Positions 54,920 to 63,452 of a stretch of DNA of 64,000 nt are shown one piece after another (position 1 is the first letter of the stretch; each line of letters starts with the position of its first letter). The notes below the pieces were generated by a model that ran no database searches, was not told where the DNA came from, and saw nothing but the letters and a program-made list of their open reading frames with translations. Made by a program: the position numbers and the translations under genes. This stretch comes from Acidobacteriaceae bacterium (lineage in GTDB: Bacteria; Acidobacteriota; Terriglobia; Terriglobales; Acidobacteriaceae), in contig PLHW01000046.1 in assembly GCA_003139095.1 (NCBI GenBank), forward strand, positions 62,001 to 126,000, in the 5' to 3' direction.

Positions 54920-56305
54920 ATGCCAAACGTCGCCAAGAGAACACTGTCGTTCACCCTCGCCGCCATCGTAATCGCCCTGCTCCCCACTCTCGCAGCCGCC
55001 CAAAAGCACATCACCGGCACCCTCCCCGACGGCGCCACCTACGTTATCGATACCCCGGCAACTTGGAATGGCACGCTCCTTCTTTACAGTCACGGGTACG
55101 TCGCCCCCGGCTCCTCCAATCCCGCCCTCGATGTCAGCGATCCCCTTACCGGCGCCTACCTGCTCGCCAACGGCTATGCTCTCGCCGGTTCCTCCTACGC
55201 CACCACCGGATGGGCCGTCCAGTACGCCATCCCCGACCAGTTTTCCACCCTTCAGGTCTTCATCAACGACGTTGGCACTCCCACCACTACCATCGCCTGG
55301 GGACATTCCCTCGGCGGCATGGTCACCGCCGGCCTCGTGCAAAACTATCCCACTACATTTAACGCCGCCCTTCCCATGTGCGGAGTCGTCGGCGGCGCCG
55401 TCGGCACCTGGGATCAGGGTCTGGACGGCGAGTTTGCCTTCAACACGCTGGTTGCAGGCGGCTCGCTTCAGGTCGTCGACATCACCAACCCCACCCTCAA
55501 CCTCACCGCCGCCGAAACCTTTCTCGTCGAAGCTCAGTCCACTCCCCAGGGTCAAGCGCGCATCGCTCTCACCGCCGCCCTCGGCGATACTCCCGGCTGG
55601 TATGACCCCACATCTCCCGAGCCCGCCCCCACCGATTACACCACTCGCGAAGCCAATCAGTTTTCGTGGATGGAGAATGTGGACTTCCCCTTCGTCTTCG
55701 ATTTCCGCGCCGATCTCGAATCCAAAGCCGGTGGCAATCCCTCCTTCAACAACGGCATCAACTATGCCAAGCAACTCAAAGCTTCCGTCGACTACGCCGA
55801 AGTCCAGGCTCTCTACACGGCCGCCGGACTCGACCTTGCCACCGATCTTGCAACCTTGGCCAATGCCTCCAGAATTACCGCCGATCCCGGCGCCTTGTCC
55901 TACCTCAAGCAGAACATCATCTACAACGGCCAACTCCCCATCCCCGTCCTCACCATGCACACTACCGGCGATGGCCTCGTCGCCGTGCAGGAGGAGCAAG
56001 CCTACGCATCCGTGGCCACCAAAGCCAAAGACCAGGCGAACCTGAAAGAAATTTTCGTCCACCGCGCCGGCCACTGCGAATTCAGCCCCGCCGAAATGCT
56101 GACCGCTCTCCAATCGCTCGAAACCCGCCTCAAAGGCGGCAAGTGGAAGGGCCTGAGCCCAACCACTCTCAACAACGAGGCAAATGCGTACGGGCCCGTC
56201 TACAACGTAATCGACGTGAACGGCCAAGTCGTTTCCGCCCCTCCGGCCTTCGAAACCTACAAGCCCGCAAAATTCCTCCGCCCCTACGACGCCTTCACCA
56301 AGTAG
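54920..56305 (+). CDS. Exported alpha/beta hydrolase
   Basis: 461 residues from ATG 54920, behind GGAAGGAA. Signal peptide (TLAAIVIALLPTLAAAQ). Alpha/beta fold: GTLLLYSHGYV strand, nucleophile GHSLGGMV, HTTGDGLVAVQE (Asp region) and HRAGHCEFSP (His). The mature start (KHITGTLPDGATYVIDTPATWNG) recalls esterases/depolymerases. Could be a polyester or feruloyl-type esterase; substrate unclear. A longer upstream frame at 54818 lacks support. Confidence 0.85.
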   Translation: MPNVAKRTLSFTLAAIVIALLPTLAAAQKHITGTLPDGATYVIDTPATWNGTLLLYSHGYVAPGSSNPALDVSDPLTGAYLLANGYALAGSSYATTGWAVQYAIPDQFSTLQVFINDVGTPTTTIAWGHSLGGMVTAGLVQNYPTTFNAALPMCGVVGGAVGTWDQGLDGEFAFNTLVAGGSLQVVDITNPTLNLTAAETFLVEAQSTPQGQARIALTAALGDTPGWYDPTSPEPAPTDYTTREANQFSWMENVDFPFVFDFRADLESKAGGNPSFNNGINYAKQLKASVDYAEVQALYTAAGLDLATDLATLANASRITADPGALSYLKQNIIYNGQLPIPVLTMHTTGDGLVAVQEEQAYASVATKAKDQANLKEIFVHRAGHCEFSPAEMLTALQSLETRLKGGKWKGLSPTTLNNEANAYGPVYNVIDVNGQVVSAPPAFETYKPAKFLRPYDAFTK

Positions 56306-56514
56306 AGTAGTAGCAAGAAGTTTGTGGCTTGGGCTGTTGCTTTTTCTGTTGAATTTGCTATGGAGCGCGGGCGTCCTCGCCCGCGACTCTTGCAGCTGGT
56401 TTTGCTTATGCAGTTATCGTTGGTCTTGGTGTTGCTCTCGCAGCAGACAGTGCCGCAGTCGACTTGCAGCCCAGCTTCTCTCCGTGTCTCCGTGCCTCCG
56501 TGGTGAAAACGACA
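56306..56514. other. Convergent intergenic region with palindrome
   Basis: CGCGGGCG-TCCT-CGCCCGCG (56366-56385) is a perfect 8-bp-stem palindrome in a GGAGCGCGGGCG context, the same family as at 24157-24176. It could end transcription from both sides. No gene is seen. Confidence 0.55.
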
Positions 56515-57711
56515 TCACACCGGCACCGCCGTCTTCCTCTTCGGATTAAAAAATGGCAACCCCACCACCGTCGCGGTAGTCTTCCGCCGCTGCGCCTCGA
56601 TCGTCAACTCCATCTGCAACTTCGTCCCCACCTTCGCGTACTCGCTCCCGACGCTAGCCAGCGCAATCAACTTCTTCAGCAGCGGAGAAAACGCCGTCGT
56701 CGTCGCCTTCCCCACCTGTCCATCGCCCGAATACACCGGCACCGCCACCCGCGAAGCCTGACTCGGCGCCGCCGGAGACAATCCAAACTTATCGAATTGC
56801 TCTTCCACCTCCACCCAATCCACTTCCAGTCCCACCAACTGCCGCGCCACGCCCCGCTTGTTGTCCTCGGCCAGCGCCCGCTTCCCAATAAAATTTTCTT
56901 TCTCCAAGTGCACCATCTTCCCGAACCCCAGCTCATACGGCGAAAACTTCTGCGCCGGAATCAGCGCCTTCTTCGAGCTTGTGTAGTCCACCTCAATTAG
57001 CAGCAGCCCAGCCTCCACGCGCGCCACATCGAGCGCCAGCATCCCCGCCGCGTGAATATCGAACTGTTTTCCCTTCTCCATCAGCGCGTCCCAAACCTTC
57101 ACGGCATCGTTCCACGGAATCCAAATCTCGTACCCCAAATCCCCCGTATATCCCGTCCGCGAAATATCCACCGGCACGCCCGCAATCGTCCCGCTCGTCT
57201 TCCGAAAATATTTCAGATTCGCAATGTCCGCCTCCGCCACCGTTTTCAGCAGCCGAGCCGATGCCGGCCCTTGCAGCGCCAGCGCCGCCGTCTGCTCTGA
57301 AATATCTTCGATCTGCACGTCCATATTTACGCCGCACTGCCGGAACCACCGCAAACTCGGGTCGGCCGCCGTCCACCGGTATTTATTTTCTTCCAGCCGC
57401 GTGATCGTCCCATCGTCGATCACCTTGCCCTCTTCATCGCACCAGCACGCGTAAATCACCTGCCCCACCGCAACTTTATTGATGTCGCGCGTGATCACCC
57501 GATTGACCAGCTTCGTCGCATCCTTCCCCGTGATCAGATATTTGTACAGCGGCGAAATATCGATCAGCGCGCAAGCATTCCGAATCGCGTTGTACTCATG
57601 CTCATGGTGCACCTCATACACGCTGACCGTGTAATACCCCGACCACTCCCGGTAATTCAGGCTGTGGCAAAGCGCAAACGTTCTCTCATGAAACGCAGTT
57701 CCAATCGGCAA
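56515..57711 (-). CDS. GcvT-like aminomethyltransferase
   Basis: 398 residues from TTG 57711, with GGGGAG six bases upstream. Folate-binding family like glycine-cleavage T protein: SLYKYLITGKDATKLVNRVITRDI-like N-terminus with RDINKVAVGQ, DDGTITRLEENKYRWTA, ALQGPASARLL, SRTGYTGDLGYEIW, and YTSSKKALIPAQKFSPYELGFGKMV. Distinct from GcvT of the glycine cleavage complex, which travels with GcvH/GcvP; those are not here. It is likely a THF-dependent demethylase or aminomethyl transferase acting on a methylated amine. It lies next to two flavoproteins and purU. Confidence 0.87.
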   Translation of the reverse strand: MPIGTAFHERTFALCHSLNYREWSGYYTVSVYEVHHEHEYNAIRNACALIDISPLYKYLITGKDATKLVNRVITRDINKVAVGQVIYACWCDEEGKVIDDGTITRLEENKYRWTAADPSLRWFRQCGVNMDVQIEDISEQTAALALQGPASARLLKTVAEADIANLKYFRKTSGTIAGVPVDISRTGYTGDLGYEIWIPWNDAVKVWDALMEKGKQFDIHAAGMLALDVARVEAGLLLIEVDYTSSKKALIPAQKFSPYELGFGKMVHLEKENFIGKRALAEDNKRGVARQLVGLEVDWVEVEEQFDKFGLSPAAPSQASRVAVPVYSGDGQVGKATTTAFSPLLKKLIALASVGSEYAKVGTKLQMELTIEAQRRKTTATVVGLPFFNPKRKTAVPV

Positions 57712-58029
57712 GTCAGTCTCCCCGCTATGTTCTGAAGGCTGGATTATATGTGCGCGCTTCCCCGGCGAGCAACATACCTATTCCCATTTTTCAAGCGACA
57801 ACTTCGCGCCTCTCACATAGAATGATTGCCTGATGTCCCGCCTCATCCAATGGTCCGTCCTCCCCAGTGGCCTCTAAGCCGCCGCAGTGGTATCGTACGT
57901 CTGAACTTTCTTGTTGCTTGAAGTATTGATCCCGCTCCCCCGTTTTCGGCAGCCTGAATTAGATCGACGCCTAAGAGCCAAATGCCAGAGACTTGGAGCT
58001 GAGAGCTTGGAGCTTGGAGCTATTAGCTA
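57712..58029. other. Divergent intergenic region
   Basis: 318 bp between the left-facing GcvT-like gene and a right-facing flavoprotein gene. Bases 57990-58028 are tandem GAGCTTG/GGAGCT words, a degenerate repeat ending at the start codon. No clear promoter pair is visible. Confidence 0.45.
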
Positions 58030-59619
58030 GTGGCTACTAACTACGACATCATCGTGATCGGCGGCGGCCACAACGGCCTCACCAACGCCGCCTATCTCGC
58101 CAAGGCCGGCAAAAGAGTCCTCGTCCTCGAGCGTCGCCATGTCCTCGGCGGCGCGGCCTGCACCGAAGAAGTTTTCCCCGGCTTCAAATTTTCCGTCTGC
58201 TCCTACGTCGTCTCGCTCCTCCGCCCCGAAATCATTCGCGACCTCGATCTCCCCCGCCACGGCCTTGAAATCCTCCCGCTCGATGGCACCTTCACCCCCA
58301 TGCCCAGCGGTGATTATCTCTGGCGCGTCAACGATCACGGCAAAACGCATCGCGAAATCGCCCGCCACTCGCGCGTCGACGCCGAGGCCTACGACGAATT
58401 CGGCAAAGCCATGCAGGCCATGTGCCGCTTCGTCAAGCCCATCCTCAGCATGATCCCGCCCGACCCCTCCACCCTCAACCCGCGCGAACTGATGAAGCTC
58501 CTCTTCATCGGCCGCCGCTTCCAGGGCATGTCGAGCGACGACAAATACAACCAGGTCCAGCTCATGACCATGAGTGCCGTCGACTTCCTCGACCAGTGGT
58601 TTGAGACCGACGTGCTCAAAGCCACCATGTCCGCCTCCGGCATCATCGGCACTTTCCTCGGCGTCCGCTCGCCCGGCACCGCCTATGTTCTCCTCCATCA
58701 CTACATGGGCGAGATCGACGGCGCATTCCGCGCCTGGGGATTCGCCCGCGGCGGCACCGGCGCAATCTCAAACGCCATCGCCGGCGCGGCCCGCGAAGCC
58801 GGAGTCGAAATTCGCACCGAAGCCGCCATCGCGCAAATCCTCGTCAAAAATAACCGCGCCTACGGAGTCGTCCTCGCGAACGGCGACGAAATTCACGCCA
58901 GCGTGATCTCCTCCAGCGTCGACCCGCGCCTCACCTTCACCAAAATGATCGCCCCCGGCCATCTCCCCGACGAATTTCTCGAAGGCGTGAACCGTTACAA
59001 ATTCCGCGGCTCCTCCGGCAAAGTCAACATGGCCCTCAGCGGCCTGCCCAATTTCAAATGTCTCCCCGGCATCGGCGCGCATCTCCGCGGCGCCATGTCC
59101 ATCTCTCCCAGCGTCGACTACATGGAAAAGGCATACGACGAAGCCAAGTACGGCCACTGGTCCTCGCGCCCCTACATCGACATGGTCATCCCCACGCTCA
59201 CTGACACGTCGCTCGCTCCGCCCGGCAAGCACATCCTCTCCTGCTTCGTGCAGTACGCGCCCTACAAGCTCGCGCCCGGCCTCGACTGGGACACCGAAAA
59301 AGAAAAATTTGGCGACAACGTCGTCAACACCATCTCCGAATACGCGCCCAACATTAGAGACATCATCCTGCATCGCCAGGTTGTCACTCCGCTCGATCTC
59401 GAGCGCGAATGGGGCCTAAGCGAGGGCAACATTTTTCAAGGCGAGCTTTCGCTCGAGCAATTATTTTTCCTGCGCCCCGTCGCCGGCTGGGCGCAATTCC
59501 GCTCGCCCATAAAAAATCTCTACATGTGCGGATCGGCCACACACCCGGGCGGCGGCATCATGGGCGGCCCCGGCCGTTTAGCCGCCCTTGAAATCCTGAA
59601 AGACGCAAAAGCCTCATGA
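58030..59619 (+). CDS. PYROXD2/CrtI-like FAD-dependent oxidoreductase (copy 1)
   Basis: 529 residues from GTG 58030. Rossmann motif IIVIGGGHNGLTNAAYLAKAG with VLVLERRHVLGGAAC at the N-terminus, the VDYME/PYIDMVIP middle, and a C-terminal GSATHPGGGIMGGPG loop of the phytoene-desaturase-like family; the 'FRAWGFARGGTGAISNAIAGAA' stretch is typical of PYROXD2-type enzymes. Not a bacterial phytoene desaturase by context, as no carotenoid genes are here. Substrate unknown; neighbours suggest an amine or methylated compound. Confidence 0.84.
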   Translation: MATNYDIIVIGGGHNGLTNAAYLAKAGKRVLVLERRHVLGGAACTEEVFPGFKFSVCSYVVSLLRPEIIRDLDLPRHGLEILPLDGTFTPMPSGDYLWRVNDHGKTHREIARHSRVDAEAYDEFGKAMQAMCRFVKPILSMIPPDPSTLNPRELMKLLFIGRRFQGMSSDDKYNQVQLMTMSAVDFLDQWFETDVLKATMSASGIIGTFLGVRSPGTAYVLLHHYMGEIDGAFRAWGFARGGTGAISNAIAGAAREAGVEIRTEAAIAQILVKNNRAYGVVLANGDEIHASVISSSVDPRLTFTKMIAPGHLPDEFLEGVNRYKFRGSSGKVNMALSGLPNFKCLPGIGAHLRGAMSISPSVDYMEKAYDEAKYGHWSSRPYIDMVIPTLTDTSLAPPGKHILSCFVQYAPYKLAPGLDWDTEKEKFGDNVVNTISEYAPNIRDIILHRQVVTPLDLEREWGLSEGNIFQGELSLEQLFFLRPVAGWAQFRSPIKNLYMCGSATHPGGGIMGGPGRLAALEILKDAKAS

Positions 59620-59662
59620 CCTCCAGATGATCTCCAAACAAACAACCCGACCGCGTCCTCCA

Positions 59663-59855
59663 GAGCGAAGTAAGGTGAGCCAGGGAAACAAGGAGACAAC
59701 CCATCTCTGTCATCCTGAGCGAAGTAAGATGAGCCGGGGGTCAACTCATCTCTGTCATCCTGAGCGAAGTGAGGTGAGCAAGGGGACAAATCATCTCTGT
59801 CATCCTGAGCGAAGTGAGGTGAGCGCAGCGAGCCGAACGAAGTCGAAGGACCCCT
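59663..59855. repeat. Tandem GTCATCCTGAGCGAAG repeats, about 45-bp period
   Basis: Copies begin CATCTCTGTCATCCTGAGCG at 59702, 59747 and 59792 (exact 45-bp spacing), with a degenerate unit before 59702. The last continues into GTCGAAGGACCCC. A single relative is at 49609-49650. Confidence 0.85.
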
Positions 59856-59912
59856 ACACCATTTCCGTCTTAGCGCCGCTGCAAGGCGTTCTCCCGATAA
59901 TGCGGGCGTTTG

Positions 59913-59943
59913 ATCTTGATTTTGATTTTGATTTTGATTTTGA
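59913..59943 (+). repeat. TTTTGA hexamer repeat
   Basis: About five consecutive hexamer copies (GATTTT units) starting at 59913, a simple-sequence tract upstream of the second flavoprotein gene. It could vary in copy number. Confidence 0.75.
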
Positions 59944-59977
59944 CGTTGCACTTCGGCAGTGAGGCACAAAAGAGCCA

Positions 59978-61594
59978 ATGCCCAATTCGCGCGACATCCT
60001 GATCATCGGCGCCGGACACAACGGCCTGGTCGCCGCCTTCTATCTCGCCAAAGCCGGATTCAAGCCGCTAGTCCTCGAGCGCCGCGCCCAGGTCGGCGGC
60101 GCCGCCATCACCGAAGAATTTCACCCCGGCTTCCGCTGCTCCACGCTCGCGCACTCCGCCGGCCCGCTCCGCCCCGACATCGTCCGCGACATGCAACTCG
60201 CGCGCCACGGCCTGAAATTTGCGCCCTCCGAAATCAGCACTGTCTCCCTAACCCCCGACGGCCGCGCCCTCGTCCTCCACTCCGACTCAAACAAATCCGC
60301 GCAGGAAATAAGTCAGTGGTCCCCGAAAGACGCCGCCGCCTATGCCGATTTCGCCGCCGCCCTCGCAAAAATAAGTAAGGTCATCGCCGAAGCCCTCGCC
60401 CTCACGCCCCCCAACATCGACAATCCCTCCAGCGGTGATCTCTGGGGCATGCTCAAAACCGGGCGCTCCATCCGCAACCTCGGCAAAAAAGATCTTTACC
60501 GCGTCCTCCGCTGGGGCCCCATGGCCGTCGCCGACTTAGTCGCCGAATTTTTTGACACCGAGCCTCTCCGCGCCACCATCGCCGCCCGCGGCATCTTCGG
60601 CACTTTCCTCGGCCCCTGGTCCGCCGGCAGCGCGCTAGTGCTTCTCATCCGCGCCGCCGCCGATCCCACTCCCGCCGGCACTCCTCAATTCCCCATCGGC
60701 GGAGCCGGAGCCATCACTGCCGCCATGGCCGCCGCCGCCCAAGAAGCCGGTGCAGAAATCCGCACCAACGCTGCCGTCGAACAAGTCCTTATCAAAGACG
60801 GCGTCGCCACCGCCGTAGTCCTCGCTAACGGCGAAGAAATCCCCGCCCGCGCCATCGTCTCCAACGCCGATCCCCGCCGCACCTTCATGTGTCTCGTTGA
60901 TCCCATTCATCTCCCGCCCGACTTCGTGCAAAAAATCAAGAACTTTCGCTGCGCCGGCACCGTCGCCAAAATCAATCTCGCCCTCTCCGCCCTCCCCGAC
61001 TTCACCGCCCTAAAATCCCGCGCCGCCGAAACTCCCAACCTCCTCGCGTCCCGCCTCCAAGTCTCCCCCGAAATCGACTACCTAGAGCGCGCCTTCGACG
61101 AATCCAAATACGGCAGCTTCTCCCGCGCTCCATATCTCGAAATCGCCTTCCCCTCGCTCTCCGATCCTTCCCTCGCCCCCGCCGGCCAGCACGTCATGTC
61201 CATCTACGTGCAATACGCCCCGTTCAATCTCAAAGCCGCCGACGGAACCAAATCCCCCGCCAACTGGGAATCCCAGCGCAAGGCGCTCGGCGAAACCGTC
61301 GTAAAAACCATCGCCCACTACGCCCCCGACCTCCCGCAAAAAATCCTTCGCCATCAAATCATCACTCCGCAGGATCTCGAAGACACCTACGGCCTCACCG
61401 GCGGCCACATTTTCCACGGAGAACTCGCACTCGACCAATTCTTCACCATGCGCCCGCTCCTCGACTGGGCCCGTTACAAAACGCCGATCGACAGACTCTT
61501 CCTCTGCGGCAGCGGCACCCATCCCGGCACTGGCCTAACTGGAGCCTCCGGCGCCAACGCCGCCCGCGAAATCCTAAAGACACTCAAAAAATAA
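59978..61594 (+). CDS. PYROXD2/CrtI-like FAD-dependent oxidoreductase (copy 2)
   Basis: 538 residues, paralogous to the preceding gene. IIGAGHNGLVAAFYLAKAGF Rossmann motif, LVLERRAQVGGAAI, ARGIFGTFLGPWSAGSAL, and a C-terminal GSGTHPGTGLTGASGANAAREIL loop. Tandem duplicate with different middle parts (LGKKDLYRVLRWGP), so substrate differs or the pair forms a complex. Followed by a strong terminator at 61837-61870. Confidence 0.84.
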   Translation: MPNSRDILIIGAGHNGLVAAFYLAKAGFKPLVLERRAQVGGAAITEEFHPGFRCSTLAHSAGPLRPDIVRDMQLARHGLKFAPSEISTVSLTPDGRALVLHSDSNKSAQEISQWSPKDAAAYADFAAALAKISKVIAEALALTPPNIDNPSSGDLWGMLKTGRSIRNLGKKDLYRVLRWGPMAVADLVAEFFDTEPLRATIAARGIFGTFLGPWSAGSALVLLIRAAADPTPAGTPQFPIGGAGAITAAMAAAAQEAGAEIRTNAAVEQVLIKDGVATAVVLANGEEIPARAIVSNADPRRTFMCLVDPIHLPPDFVQKIKNFRCAGTVAKINLALSALPDFTALKSRAAETPNLLASRLQVSPEIDYLERAFDESKYGSFSRAPYLEIAFPSLSDPSLAPAGQHVMSIYVQYAPFNLKAADGTKSPANWESQRKALGETVVKTIAHYAPDLPQKILRHQIITPQDLEDTYGLTGGHIFHGELALDQFFTMRPLLDWARYKTPIDRLFLCGSGTHPGTGLTGASGANAAREILKTLKK

Positions 61595-61758
61595 GATGTG
61601 ATTATCGGCGGGGGCGAATAGACGGCGCAAGCTTGCGCAAACAGCCTGTTTGCTCCAACTGCCGTGCGAACCTCACGCGGCTCATCAGCCCAATCCCCGA
61701 ATTCCACAGTGAGCAATTTTGAACAGATTTCCAAATTCGTGGGCTTGTAGTTTGATTA

Positions 61759-61819
61759 CCACGGGCTGTGCGGCCCCCCGTGGCCGTTTGCCCCTACGAG
61801 CTGTGCGGCCCTCTCGTGG
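61759..61819 (+). ncRNA. Two tandem hairpins, same loop, covarying stems (candidate RNA motif)
   Basis: Copy 1: CCACGGG/CCCGTGG (61759-61765, 61777-61783), loop CTGTGCGGCCC. Copy 2: CTACGAG/CTCGTGG (61794-61800, 61813-61819, one G-U pair), same loop plus one T. The stems differ at four of 14 positions yet still pair, the loop is unchanged, and both are followed by CGTTTGC. Confidence 0.45.
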
Positions 61820-61836
61820 TCGTTTGCTCCAATCAG

Positions 61837-61870
61837 TGGCACAGCCTAGGTGATGGCTGTGCCATTTTTT
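61837..61870 (+). terminator. Rho-independent terminator
   Basis: TGGCACAGCC (61837-61846) and GGCTGTGCCA (61855-61864) form a perfect 10-bp stem with an 8-base loop followed by six Ts. It would stop the flavoprotein transcript or a short RNA carrying the tandem hairpins. Confidence 0.88.
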
Positions 61871-61986
61871 CTGGCAGACGACCGATTTACACCGGATGAC
61901 CAGCGAGACGACTCGCCGCAGCCAAGCGAGGACGTATGCCCCGCAAGTCGTTCTTTTCCGTCCTGAGAGCAACCAGCTGCTTCGGG

Positions 61987-61992
61987 CATAAT
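61987..61992 (+). promoter_or_regulatory. -10 box (CATAAT) for the small Cys/His gene
   Basis: CATAAT ends five bases before ATG 61998, which has no ribosome site. This is again the leaderless pattern. Confidence 0.4.
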
Positions 61993-61997
61993 AGGAT

Positions 61998-62225
61998 ATG
62001 TTGCGCGAACTCGTGTGGGTGGACCGACCGCTGTTTCGTGGTTGGGGATGCTCCCAGTGTGCGTGGGTATTCAATGCTGTCGGGCCGCCAGTAGGCGACA
62101 CCTTAGATGCCATGAAGCAGAGCTTCGAAGCACTCCCCGATAAAGAGTTCGCCTCGCATGTTTGCTCCAAACACCCGCTAACACCAAAGTCGAAGAGCCT
62201 CACCCCGCGTAATCATCCACCTTAG
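61998..62225 (+). CDS. Small Cys/His-rich protein (acidobacterial family)
   Basis: 75 residues. The pattern GWGCSQCAWVFNAVGPP and FASHVCSKHP gives CxxC and HxC..H, suggesting a zinc-binding fold. I recall similar small proteins (WVDRP.F.GW.CS.CAWVF) repeated in acidobacteria, with unknown function. It lies inside the segment flanked by 20-base direct repeats, with a -10 box right before the start, and could be a small mobile-like cassette. Confidence 0.65.
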   Translation: MLRELVWVDRPLFRGWGCSQCAWVFNAVGPPVGDTLDAMKQSFEALPDKEFASHVCSKHPLTPKSKSLTPRNHPP

Positions 62226-62594
62226 TTCCTTCAAGAGTGAGCAATTTTGAACAGACCGCCCGTTAGCCAAACAGTGAAACTGCTTACCACCAACAATCCT
62301 AGATTGTTGACATGCAGGCCAGCGCATCGAATCTCTCTCCAAGCTCGCGCTGGCCTTTTTTGCTTGACGCCTCGCTACTGTCGCAAAATCGCGATTACAC
62401 TCAAAATGGCCCCACTCGAAACCAGTCTGTGCCTGAGACGTTGCCTCTCACCCAGATTGCCTGCAAGATCGAGTCAAGCCGTTAAATCGCAGCATGCCAA
62501 AAAACGCTTGCCTGCGTGTCCTCTCTGGTAATCGAGTTTTAAGGTTTTGCCGTGAAAACTCCGCGCCCCTGTGGTAAGCCTTTCTTATAAACCC
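62226..62594. other. Intergenic region with two hairpins
   Basis: 369 bp. Holds the right 20-base direct repeat, a perfect 8-bp palindrome CAACAATC-CTA-GATTGTTG (62291-62309) and a terminator at 62316-62361. No gene. Confidence 0.55.
62316..62361 (+). terminator. Rho-independent terminator
   Basis: AGGCCAGCGC (62316-62325) and GCGCTGGCCT (62347-62356) form a 10-bp GC-rich stem with a 21-base loop, followed by a run of six Ts ending at 62361. It would end the small Cys/His transcript. Confidence 0.85.
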
Positions 62595-63452
62595 ATGCAC
62601 AACTCCGCCATCCTTCTCGTCTCCTGTCCCGACGCCAAAGGCATCGTCGCCTCCATCGCCGACTTCATCTTCAAAAACAACGGCAACATTCTCACCAATG
62701 ACGAGCACGGCGACGAGGCCTCCCGCCTCTTCCTCACCCGCATCGAGTTCGACATCTCCAACTTCACATTCCCTCTCGCCGACTTCGCCTCCCACTTCTC
62801 CTCCGTCGCCCGCAACTTCCAAATGGATTGGCGTCTCGCCCTCTCCTCCGAGCGTCCGCGCCTCGCCATCTTCGTCTCCAAGTACGACCATTGCCTGCAA
62901 GACCTCCTTTACCGCCATCAAAGCGGCGAGCTCCGCTGCGACATCCCCCTCATCGTCTCCAATCATCCCGACAATCAGCGCATCGCCGACTTCTATCGCA
63001 TCCCGTTCTTTTTCTTCCCCGTCACCAAAGACAACAAAGCCGAGTCCGAGCGCCGCCAACTCGCCCTCCTCCGCGAGCACAAATGTTCCGTCGCCGTCCT
63101 CGCCCGCTACATGCAAATTCTCTCCCCCGAATTCATCGCTGCTCTCGGCTCGCAAAACGTCATCAACATTCACCACTCCTTCCTTCCCGCCTTCATCGGC
63201 TCCAAGCCCTACCATCAAGCCTTCCAGCGCGGAGTCAAAATCATCGGCGCCACCGCTCACTACGTCACCCAAATCCTCGACGACGGCCCCATCATCGAGC
63301 AGGATGTCGTCCGCATCTATCACCGCGACTCCGTCGACGACCTTATCCAGAAAGGTCGCGACCTCGAAAAAATCGTTCTCTCCCGCGCCGTCCGCTGGCA
63401 CGTAGAAAATCGCATCCTCCTCTACGGCACCAAAACCGTAGTCTTCCAATAA
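62595..63452 (+). CDS. purU: Formyltetrahydrofolate deformylase PurU
   Basis: Hydrolyses 10-formyl-THF to formate and THF. 285 residues from ATG 62595: N-terminal ACT domain (ILLVSCPDAKGIVASIADFI, NNGNILTNDEHGDEAS) and C-terminal formyltransferase-like domain with ISNHPDN-like VSNHPDNQRIADFY, LARYMQILS, NIHHSFLPAFIGSKPYHQAF, GATAHYVTQILDDGPIIEQDV (catalytic His-Asp). A start at 62571 is possible. It balances folate one-carbon pools, fitting the GcvT-like and flavoprotein neighbours. Confidence 0.95.
   Translation: MHNSAILLVSCPDAKGIVASIADFIFKNNGNILTNDEHGDEASRLFLTRIEFDISNFTFPLADFASHFSSVARNFQMDWRLALSSERPRLAIFVSKYDHCLQDLLYRHQSGELRCDIPLIVSNHPDNQRIADFYRIPFFFFPVTKDNKAESERRQLALLREHKCSVAVLARYMQILSPEFIAALGSQNVINIHHSFLPAFIGSKPYHQAFQRGVKIIGATAHYVTQILDDGPIIEQDVVRIYHRDSVDDLIQKGRDLEKIVLSRAVRWHVENRILLYGTKTVVFQ

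Larger units (their letters stand above)
61595..61997. other. Intergenic region with two tandem hairpins and a terminator
   Basis: 403 bp between the second flavoprotein gene and a small gene. Contains the left 20-base direct repeat (61708-61727), paired hairpins (61759-61819) and a rho-independent terminator (61837-61870). A -10-like CATAAT lies at 61987-61992. Confidence 0.6.
61708..62255. repeat. 20-base direct repeats flanking a 508-bp segment
   Basis: AGTGAGCAATTTTGAACAGA occurs at 61708-61727 and again at 62236-62255. The segment between them carries the hairpins, the terminator and the small Cys/His gene, so it may have been inserted or duplicated as a unit. Confidence 0.7.

Noticed and set aside
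59702-59850. Possible CRISPR array (45-bp period)
   Set aside because: The units are near-identical along their whole length, with no unique spacers, and no cas genes are present.
59627-59962. 111-residue frame with repeated CHPERSE words and a DFDFDF tail
   Set aside because: It is the translation of the tandem GTCATCCTGAGCGAAG units and the TTTTGA tract; no ribosome site.
58030-61594. Carotenoid phytoene desaturases
   Set aside because: The fold is shared, but no phytoene synthase or other carotenoid genes are near, and the sequence marks fit the PYROXD2 group better.
61685-62203. 172-residue minus-strand frame over the repeat-flanked segment
   Set aside because: It is antisense to the small Cys/His gene and to hairpins; composition is not coding.
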